A DNA stretch of 33,622 nucleotides. It comes from DATFXM01 sp035315885. GTDB lineage: Bacteria > Acidobacteriota > Blastocatellia > UBA7656. Position numbers and translations under genes: made by a program. This document shows positions 7,849 to 14,414 of this stretch, one piece after another. The stretch lies in the NCBI GenBank assembly GCA_035315885.1, contig DATFXM010000182.1, positions 1 through 33,622 on the forward strand, in the 5' to 3' direction. The notes below the pieces were generated by a model that had not been told where the DNA came from, searched no databases, and worked only from the letters and a program-made list of their open reading frames with translations. How positions within the stretch are numbered: the stretch's first letter is position 1; each line of letters opens with the position of its first letter.

Positions 7849-8241
7849 CTATCTCAACGTGAGCCGTATTCCCAATCTCGAACACCGATCAATCCACCTC
7901 TTAACCCGCTTGCCCGAAGGCTGCTTGAAGCTCAACGCCGATACACTCCCCGGCTTCTGCACCCCACTAGGAACATCCGACATCCAAATGATCTCGTCCC
8001 CTCGCTGTAGCTTCGTCAACACTTCCTCAAGACCACTCGTGCCCCTCGCCAAAATAGGACTGTGTATGACGTCCGAGTATTTCTTCACCCGCCCGACTCC
8101 CTCCACCAGCGAATAGTGCCACGTGCCCTTCACTTTCCAACTGTACATCTCGTAGCGCTTGCGTTCCTGCCCATTTGCCCCAATCGCACTCGCCGCGAAC
8201 AACACAACTGCCAGAGTTGTCGTGAGTCTCAGTCTGAACAT
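7849..8241 (-). CDS. Small secreted protein of unknown function
   Basis: 130 residues, not recognised as a named family. Residues 1-24 are a clear signal peptide (RLRLTTTLAVVLFAASAIGA, cleavage probably before Gln25). The mature part is small and basic, with a aromatic-rich stretch KRYEMYSWKVKGTWHYSLVEG and a Lys/Arg-rich C-terminus (PSGKRVKRWIDRCSRLGIRL). It begins five bases after the pepP stop, so it is probably co-transcribed with that aminopeptidase. Its stop codon borders the AT-rich repeat. Signal peptide, operon position and an open frame without rival support a real gene; the role is unknown. Confidence 0.75.
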   Translation of the reverse strand: MFRLRLTTTLAVVLFAASAIGANGQERKRYEMYSWKVKGTWHYSLVEGVGRVKKYSDVIHSPILARGTSGLEEVLTKLQRGDEIIWMSDVPSGVQKPGSVSALSFKQPSGKRVKRWIDRCSRLGIRLTLR

Positions 8242-8246
8242 AGGCT

Positions 8247-9554
8247 CTATCTCGCCTCGAGCATCAGCGCCTCGATCTCGTCAATGCCCTTCGGGACTAG
8301 ATCTGACAGCACGCAGTTCCCCGCAGAGGTAACCAGCACGTCGTCTTCAATTCGAATACCGACTCCACGATACCTTTCCGGTACCCCTTCGAGATCCTCA
8401 GCAAGGTACAGCCCAGGTTCTATAGTCAACACCATGCCCGGTTCAAGCGTTCGCCATTGTTCGCCGGATTTGTACCGCCCAACATCGTGCACGTCCAGAC
8501 CCAGCCAGTGACTTGTGCGATGCATGTAGAACTTTCTGTAGTCCCCCTGCTCGATCGCTTTCGCGACATCACCTTCCAGCAGACCTAGCCTGATCATTCC
8601 TTCAGTCAGCGCTCGAACCGCACGATCGTGTGGTTCGATGAACGAGGCGCCCGGTTTTACCATGTCGATGGCTTCGAGCTGCGCAGTTAGCACGACTTCG
8701 TAGAGCTCGCGTTGAGCATCGCTGAACACCCCATTTGCCGGCCAGGTCCGCGTTACGTCGCCGGTGAAGTATCCAAACTCTGTACCGGCATCTATCAGCA
8801 CTAAGTCGCCATCTCTGATGCGCTGGTTGTTGGTCGTGTAATGAAGCACCGTAGCGTTCGACCCCGCAGCGACGATGCTTGCATAACCATTCCGCGGGCT
8901 GCCGTTTTTTCGAAAGACGTATTCGAGCTCCGCCTGTACTTCGTATTCGAAGGCTCCGGGTCTTAGCTTCTTCGCTGCAGCAATGTGTCCTTCGCAAGTT
9001 ATCCCGACCGCGCGCATCAAGTCTTCAATGTCCTCAGGTGTCTTGACCAGACGCATCTCGTGCAGAATGTCCGACGGATCGAATACTGCCGCCGGTCCGT
9101 AGCCATCTCGTTGACGCTGATGATTGAAGCGTTGCATCAGACGGGTCATCCGCTCGTCAAACTCAGGATCGGTTCCAAACCGATAGTAGATGCGGTCGGC
9201 GCGTGCGATAAGCTTGGGCAATTCCTCTTCCAGTTTATCGATACTGAACGCCGCGTCGGCGCCGTAATCCTGCTTTGCGCTTTCTTCACCGACGCGCCAA
9301 CCGGTCCAGATCTCGCGGTTTCGATCTTTTGGAAGGACGAACAGAACGAACCTGTTTTCCGGTTGATCGGGAACAAGTACCGCTACTGAGCCGTTTTCTT
9401 CGAGCCCGGTGAGATAGTACAAATCGGAGTCTTGCCGGTAAGCGTGTTCGACATCGCCGTTGCGAAGTGCAGTCGGTGCTGCCGGAAAGATCGCAGCCCC
9501 GCCCGCAATTTGTTGCAAGAATCTTTCGCGTCGTTGTTTTGTTTGATTGTGCAT
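8247..9554 (-). CDS. pepP: Xaa-Pro aminopeptidase (peptidase M24B)
   Basis: 435 residues, the length of E. coli PepP (441). It releases N-terminal residues that precede proline. The N-terminal creatinase-like domain (about 1-165) carries the RNGDVEHAYRQDSDLYYLTG signature. The C-terminal pita-bread domain (about 175-435) holds all five ligands of the dinuclear metal site: D255 (LIDAGTE), D266 (TGDVTRTW), H349 (HRTSHWLGLDVHD), E379 (TIEPGLY) and E403 (RIEDD). The acid-base histidine of LDVHD is also present. No signal peptide, so it acts in the cytoplasm. It is divergent from the polymerase gene with 61 bases between them and is followed closely by the small secreted protein gene. Confidence 0.96.
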   Translation of the reverse strand: MHNQTKQRRERFLQQIAGGAAIFPAAPTALRNGDVEHAYRQDSDLYYLTGLEENGSVAVLVPDQPENRFVLFVLPKDRNREIWTGWRVGEESAKQDYGADAAFSIDKLEEELPKLIARADRIYYRFGTDPEFDERMTRLMQRFNHQRQRDGYGPAAVFDPSDILHEMRLVKTPEDIEDLMRAVGITCEGHIAAAKKLRPGAFEYEVQAELEYVFRKNGSPRNGYASIVAAGSNATVLHYTTNNQRIRDGDLVLIDAGTEFGYFTGDVTRTWPANGVFSDAQRELYEVVLTAQLEAIDMVKPGASFIEPHDRAVRALTEGMIRLGLLEGDVAKAIEQGDYRKFYMHRTSHWLGLDVHDVGRYKSGEQWRTLEPGMVLTIEPGLYLAEDLEGVPERYRGVGIRIEDDVLVTSAGNCVLSDLVPKGIDEIEALMLEAR

Positions 9555-9615
9555 ACAGGCGGTGCGAGAATCGTCTGAAATATATCCGGCTACTCGGGGT
9601 TTCTCAAGTTAGCGC

Positions 9616-11370
9616 ATGACAAGCTGCCCCTTAACCCTAGTCACCAGTGCACGCCAACTCGAGGATGCCGTCGAGACGCTCACCCATTTTCGCTCGCTCG
9701 GTGTAGACACAGAAACCACCGCACTCGATCCGTTTTGCGCGAGCGTTCGACTCCTGCAGATTGCGACGCCTTTGCACTCGTTCGTATTCGACCTCTTTCA
9801 GCACGACTCGCTGCGAAACCCGCGTCTTCGCGACTTATTGCAGTCCCCAGAAATAACAAAGGTTTTTCACAACGCAAAGTTCGATTTGAAGATGCTGCTT
9901 CATCACTTCGGGCTCGAGGTGCGGGGAGTCTTCGACACTTTGCTGGCAAGTCAACTTGTAGGCGCCGGGCGTTCCGAAGGTGGGCACGGACTCTCCGCGG
10001 TGACCGACCGGCATCTCGGCGAACTGGTGGACAAGACGCTCCAGACAAGCAACTGGAGCGGAACCTTGTCGGCCTCACAGTATGAGTATGCCGCCCGCGA
10101 TGCTGCGCTCATGCTGCCACTAAGAGAAAAGCTTGCTTCGAAGCTCGCCGATCTGAAGCTTGATGACGTGGCGCAACTTGAGTTTGACTGCGTTCTTCCG
10201 CTCGCGGCGATGGAGCTGGCCGGCATGCAGGTCGATCCGGACTGCTGGCGCCGACAGGTTGCAAGACTTCAGGAGCAGCACGACCTGCTTTCTACCGAAT
10301 TGCGTTCGATGCTGGCTGCCGGCATTCGGCAGCTCACATTATTTGGCGAGCCGCCCAACATTAACCTGGACAGTCCGGCTCAAATAGTCGAAGCGCTCGA
10401 AAATCTTGGAATCAAGATTGAGGGCACGCGGAGCTGGCAACTCCAACCGCTCGTCAAGGAACATCCGGTTGTTGGAGTACTGCTGGAATATCGCAGCGTG
10501 CAGAAGCTGCTGACGAGCTACGGCAATCAGTTCATCGAGCACATTCATCCGGCGACCGGTCGGGTTCACGCGGACTTCCGACAGCTTGGCGCTGCAGGTG
10601 GCCGCATGAGTTGTTCGGAGCCCAACCTTCAGCAAGTGCCTAACACAATCGAGTATCGCGGCTGCTTTCGCGCGCCTGAGGGCCGGAAGCTGGTCATCGG
10701 CGACTACTCCCAGATTGAACTTCGGATTCTCGCCGATTGGTCTCAGGATACCTCACTGGTAAAGGCGCTCGTATCGGGAGAGGATCTTCACTGCGTCACC
10801 GCAAGCCAGATGCTTGGCATCGGGCTAGGTGATGTCACCAAAGACCAGCGCGCGGCGGCAAAGCAATTGAACTACGGCATTATGTACGGGCTGGGCGCTC
10901 AGGGTCTGGCAAGCCGGCTGGACTGTTCACAGCAGGAAGGTGAACAACTGCTGAAGAAGTACTTTGCGGCGTACAGCGGTGTTGCGCAGTACTTGCGCGA
11001 GGCCGCCGAACGCGCGGTGCGCGACCGGGAAATTCGCACGCGATCCGGCAGGTTGATCACGTTCGACTTCGATGCCAACGACCGGACGCAAGTCTCGGGC
11101 GTCCAACGTCTCGGTAAGAACGCGCCAATTCAGGGTTCTTCGGCGGACATCACTAAGCGGGCGATGGCTCTGCTCTACGACGCGTTGAAGCCTTATGATG
11201 CGAGGATCGTGAACTGCGTTCACGATGAGATTGTGATTGAGACGAATGAGAATCAAGCCGAGGAAGTTTCACTGGTCCTGGAACGCGAGATGGTCACCGC
11301 TGCCCGTGAGTTTATTCGGAGCGTTCCGGTTACGGTCGATACGACTGTGAGCGATGCATGGATAAAGTGA
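9616..11370 (+). CDS. Family A DNA polymerase with 3'-5' exonuclease, no 5' nuclease
   Basis: 584 residues; E. coli Pol I has 928. It begins directly with a DEDDy proofreading exonuclease: D31/E33 in GVDTETTALDP, D90 in HNAKFD and the Y158/D162 pair in YAARDA, so all exonuclease residues are intact. The polymerase domain (about 185-584) has motif A with D363 (IGDYSQIELRIL), motif B with R412, K416 and Y420 (QRAAAKQLNYGIMYG) and motif C HDE at 536-538. The N-terminal flap-nuclease domain is wholly absent and nothing upstream restores it. Y420 sits where E. coli Pol I has F762; tyrosine there, as in T7 polymerase, weakens discrimination against dideoxynucleotides. It resembles the two-domain polymerases of some bacteria, phages and plastids. 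It is probably a repair or accessory enzyme beside a full PolA elsewhere. The ATG lacks a clear ribosome site, but D31 means the start must be close. Confidence 0.94.
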   Translation: MTSCPLTLVTSARQLEDAVETLTHFRSLGVDTETTALDPFCASVRLLQIATPLHSFVFDLFQHDSLRNPRLRDLLQSPEITKVFHNAKFDLKMLLHHFGLEVRGVFDTLLASQLVGAGRSEGGHGLSAVTDRHLGELVDKTLQTSNWSGTLSASQYEYAARDAALMLPLREKLASKLADLKLDDVAQLEFDCVLPLAAMELAGMQVDPDCWRRQVARLQEQHDLLSTELRSMLAAGIRQLTLFGEPPNINLDSPAQIVEALENLGIKIEGTRSWQLQPLVKEHPVVGVLLEYRSVQKLLTSYGNQFIEHIHPATGRVHADFRQLGAAGGRMSCSEPNLQQVPNTIEYRGCFRAPEGRKLVIGDYSQIELRILADWSQDTSLVKALVSGEDLHCVTASQMLGIGLGDVTKDQRAAAKQLNYGIMYGLGAQGLASRLDCSQQEGEQLLKKYFAAYSGVAQYLREAAERAVRDREIRTRSGRLITFDFDANDRTQVSGVQRLGKNAPIQGSSADITKRAMALLYDALKPYDARIVNCVHDEIVIETNENQAEEVSLVLEREMVTAAREFIRSVPVTVDTTVSDAWIK

Positions 11371-11468
11371 AGGGAAGTCCAGAGGTCGAGTTTGTGGCGC
11401 GCGGATGGCGGCCGCTGCTTATGAAAAAGTCTGTATTATCCGTATCCGCGCGCCTCGGGGGCAGCTTG

Positions 11469-12497
11469 TTACTTGATTTCGGGGCCAATCGCATCGATCC
11501 ATGATCGAGCTTCGGCCCGCCAATTCTCATCAGTTGCGTTCTTCAAGAACTCTTCAAACGAGTTCTTCGCTTCGGCGATATGTCCGGCTTCCCTGAGAGC
11601 GATCCCGCGATTGAACAGAGCCTGCTGCATACCCGGCTGATTTGTTAGCGCCTGGTTGAAGCTGTTGATCGCCGCGTCGGTCCTGCCGACTTGTAGTTGG
11701 GCGACGCCCATATCGTTGTAGACCTCAGCCAATGTCTTGGGATTCGTCACACGCTGTGAGAGCCCTTCGAGCAGGCTGAGTGCTTTGAGAGCGCCGTCCT
11801 GCGAACCAGACGCCAGTCTGATCTGTGACAGCGCCAGGCGGTCGGCGGCTGAGGCGTTGTCGTTTTCAGCCGACTTCAGTTTTCCGAGTGCCAGTTCGAA
11901 TTTGGTGTTCGCGGCCGCCGCTGCGGCCGGGTCGCTGTCACCGCGCTGGTCACCGCCGCGCTGTCCGCCACGGAGACCTTCCCAATCGGCGTGCTCCTTG
12001 AACGCCGATATCCAACCAGCGGTTCGCCGGCCTTGAGATCGCTGCAACTGCGCGACGTCCTGTAGTGCAGATTCTGCCGACCGATCGTTAGTGATAATGA
12101 ACACCGCTGCGAGGCCTACGGCGCAGGCGATCAGCGCCGCTGCCGCAAGCTGCGGATACGAAACGTAGAACCCAGTTCGTCTTGCCGTAGTTGTGACCGC
12201 GGCCGCGGGTGCGGTCCGGCGACTCTCGTCAACCGATGCGTATCGCACAATCTTCTCGACCTGATTTGCGATGGTCTCTGCTGACAGTTCGTGTTCGGCG
12301 CCTTCTATTTTGCAGCTCAGAATCAACAATTCGCGGCATTCATCACATTCTGCGATGTGAGATTCTACCTGGATCCGCCGCTCCTCGCTCAGTCTCGATT
12401 CCTTGTAATCAAGGATTTCTGATTCGGCCGGACAACCCGGGACAACTCTTAGTCCGCCTTTTCCTCCAAAACCCGACATAGATCCCCCCCAATTCAT
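11469..12497 (-). CDS. Anti-sigma-like zinc-finger membrane protein with TPR domain
   Basis: About 342 residues from the ATG at 12497 (AGAGG eight bases upstream). Other in-frame ATGs at 12521 and 12479 cannot be excluded. The N-terminus is a zf-HC2-like zinc site: C22, then H47, C51 and C54 (HIAECDECR), as in anti-sigma factors of ECF sigma factors. A single transmembrane helix follows (about 117-136, AAAALIACAVGLAAVFII). The outer part has a Gly/Arg/Asp/Ala-rich linker and then TPR-like helices (LAEVYNDMGVAQLQVGRTD, QALFNRGIALREAGH). Such proteins tether a sigma factor or a membrane complex and sense the periplasm. No sigma factor gene is adjacent, so its partner is unknown. The 3' end faces the polymerase gene. 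Confidence 0.8.
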   Translation of the reverse strand: MNWGGSMSGFGGKGGLRVVPGCPAESEILDYKESRLSEERRIQVESHIAECDECRELLILSCKIEGAEHELSAETIANQVEKIVRYASVDESRRTAPAAAVTTTARRTGFYVSYPQLAAAALIACAVGLAAVFIITNDRSAESALQDVAQLQRSQGRRTAGWISAFKEHADWEGLRGGQRGGDQRGDSDPAAAAAANTKFELALGKLKSAENDNASAADRLALSQIRLASGSQDGALKALSLLEGLSQRVTNPKTLAEVYNDMGVAQLQVGRTDAAINSFNQALTNQPGMQQALFNRGIALREAGHIAEAKNSFEEFLKNATDENWRAEARSWIDAIGPEIK

Positions 12498-12708
12498 CAA
12501 CTCTACCTCTTTGGCCCGCATGAGCTCGTAGCCGTTCCACTATCGGCTTATTCTTATGTAATTCTTGGCTGTTACTGCGTTTACTCAATCATGCCGGCCC
12601 TGCCGAAGCCGGCTTGACAGCGAAGGGCGTGTAACTTCAGGTTCTTTCCCTCCACTCATATAGACGGAATACCGATATTCTCCGATGCAAGCTCTCGGAA
12701 CGGATTGC

Positions 12709-12921
12709 TCATGCGCTGACCTTCCTCACGCAACCCTCGGAACAGTACAAACGACCCCGAGCCATCAATGCGCTGGACTGTGTGACGAACATCCCACATC
12801 CCTCGCATCGAACCATCTCAGAAGCGATCGTGCCGCGCCGGGGCTTAGGCGTCAGGAGCTTCCGGACGACCCTCATAATGAGAAACGCCAGAACTAGATA
12901 CAAAAACAACCTGAGCAACAT
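12709..12921 (-). CDS. PP0621-family small membrane zinc-ribbon protein
   Basis: 70 residues from the ATG at 12921; a TTG five codons upstream is a weaker alternative. Residues 1-17 form one transmembrane helix (LLRLFLYLVLAFLIM). A basic linker leads to a C-terminal treble-clef-like site with two Cys pairs: CEGC (residues 39-42) and C61/C65 in YCSEGC. This is the arrangement of the PP0621 family, whose function is not known. It begins 24 bases after the TPR gene stop, so the two are probably co-transcribed. The family call rests on overall pattern and length. Confidence 0.8.
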   Translation of the reverse strand: MLLRLFLYLVLAFLIMRVVRKLLTPKPRRGTIASEMVRCEGCGMFVTQSSALMARGRLYCSEGCVRKVSA

Positions 12922-12945
12922 CGCGGGGCCAGCCAAGGGGCGGTT

Positions 12946-13662
12946 CTATTCCTGGGGGATCGAAACTGGCTTGCCGGCCTTCAGGTCGGCAACCATCGTC
13001 TGTAGCTTTGCGAGCCTGTCGTTTGATGGATCCGCTTCCTTGAGCTTGTTCAGATTCTCCTCGGCGGAACGCGCATCCTTCTTCAACGCAAACGCTTCGA
13101 CAAGATGTCCAAGTGCGTGACCGTTCTTCGGATCGAACTTCAATGCCTGTTGAATGTAATCAATCGCTCGATCGGGCTGCGGCGGCTGTCGCTGCACGAA
13201 TGTCTCCGCAAGCGCGACATAGTAGTCTGACTTCTCGGGCTCATCCTTGATCGCCCGATTAAACCACAACTCCGCCTGAGGGTAGTTCTTCTCCTCGAAG
13301 TAGTACTGACCCATAAACGCCAATGCGCCCGTATCTTTTGTATTGTCCTTGAATTTGTCGGGACTGGCTGTATAAGCCTTTTCCAGGTACTCCACAGCTT
13401 CCTTGGTGCGTCCAATCTGATAGAACACTCTCGCGGCGCCGAGCTGCGCCTCAAAATCGCCAGGGTTCGCCCTCGCATTCTCGATGACCTGCTGAACCTG
13501 CGCCATCATCTGCTGCTGGCCCGCGCCGCCACCCGCCATCGCGCCGCCGCGCGCCGGCGCCTGTGCCGCCTCGCTCTTATTGAGTCTGTAGGTATAGGTG
13601 AACGCTACTGTGAAGCCAACGGCCAGTCCGATAGCGCCGATTATGTACTTTCTGTTCTTCAC
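12946..13662 (-). CDS. Membrane-anchored tetratricopeptide-repeat protein
   Basis: About 238 residues from the GTG at 13662, which has GGGAG six bases upstream. The open frame extends 22 codons further back, but those codons lie over the 3' end of the RNase P RNA (13686 upward), so the GTG is preferred. After KNRKY comes a transmembrane helix (about 6-25, IIGAIGLAVGFTVAFTYTY), then a Gly/Ala/Gln-rich linker. Four or five TPR units follow (AQLGAARVFYQIGRTKEAVE, ALAFMGQYYFEEKNYPQAE, YYVALAETFVQRQPPQPDRA, GHALGHLVEAFALKKDARSA). TPR arrays act as protein-docking surfaces; the partner is unknown. Confidence 0.85.
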   Translation of the reverse strand: MKNRKYIIGAIGLAVGFTVAFTYTYRLNKSEAAQAPARGGAMAGGGAGQQQMMAQVQQVIENARANPGDFEAQLGAARVFYQIGRTKEAVEYLEKAYTASPDKFKDNTKDTGALAFMGQYYFEEKNYPQAELWFNRAIKDEPEKSDYYVALAETFVQRQPPQPDRAIDYIQQALKFDPKNGHALGHLVEAFALKKDARSAEENLNKLKEADPSNDRLAKLQTMVADLKAGKPVSIPQE

Positions 13663-13685
13663 AATGAACTCCCAGAGTTGATTCT

Positions 13686-14250
13686 GGAGTGGGTCTGTAA
13701 GCCGAATTCTGTTCTCAATCCGGCGCAAGATCGAAACCTCGCGTCTATCGAGTGACGGTCATTCATCTAGGCGGCGAATTGCTTCGCTCGCTCAAGCGAC
13801 CTACCCGGAGGTCGTAGCGCTGGTACCGGAAAAAATACCGCGCTTCGGACGGGCAGCCCTGTGACGCCTCCCTATTTGGTCTTGCACCGCGGAGAGTTTA
13901 CCTAGCCACCGCGTGTCACCACCGGTGCTGGTGGGCTCTTACTTTAAGCCGAAACCGGCCCCACCGTTTCACCCATCACCTGTGCTCTCCCTCAACCGGC
14001 TGGCGCCAGCGCTCACTTCCACCGCCGCCGCACCAGCCCGTTGAGGTAGAGCCATCGGCTGGTCTATTCTCTGTTGCACTTGTCGTCGGGTCACCCCGCC
14101 TGGCAGTTAACCAGTCCGCTGCCCTCTGGTGTTCGGACTTTCCTCTCGCTCAGCTCTTTCAATCCCGGGTCACCGTCATTGTGCCAGGCATAACAACGTG
14201 TCCGAGATCAGTCAGTTGAGCCAGCAACCGTCCAACCCACTCCAAAGAAC
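13686..14250 (-). ncRNA. rnpB: RNase P RNA (bacterial type A)
   Basis: The catalytic RNA that trims the 5' leader of tRNA precursors. Read on the minus strand it has the universal core: GAGGAAAGTCCGAACACC (5' P4 region, near 14143-14126), GTGCAACAGAGAATAGACC (near 14076-14058) and ACAGAATTCGGCTTACAGAC (3' P4 region, near 13713-13694). Helix P1 closes it: GGAGTGGGTT (14243-14234) pairs with GACCCACTCC (13695-13686). At about 560 bases it is longer than the common 350-450, with enlarged peripheral hairpins. An extended -10 box lies directly upstream. The exact ends are estimated. The 3' end overlaps the upstream extension of the TPR gene frame, which decides that gene's start. Confidence 0.96.
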
Positions 14251-14257
14251 CGGCACC

Positions 14258-14266
14258 AGTATAGCA
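14258..14266 (-). promoter_or_regulatory. Extended -10 promoter of rnpB
   Basis: On the minus strand TGC immediately precedes TATACT, an extended -10 element. The predicted start near 14250 is just ahead of the P1 helix of RNase P RNA. No good -35 box is visible, which extended -10 promoters tolerate. Confidence 0.7.
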
Positions 14267-14414
14267 TGCAAGCCACACCGCCTGCGATGCAGCCGCCACT
14301 ATCAACTCCAACTTGTCGCGCTGTCTGAGGGTTCGTTTGAGAGGTGTCTAACCTTTTTTTGTACGGCAAGGTGAACGGCCCGTGAGTGGCCCGAGATGCT
14401 CACAATTTCAAACT

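Noticed and set aside
14129..14374. Plus-strand open frame of 81 codons
   Set aside because: It lies opposite the RNase P RNA gene and its promoter.
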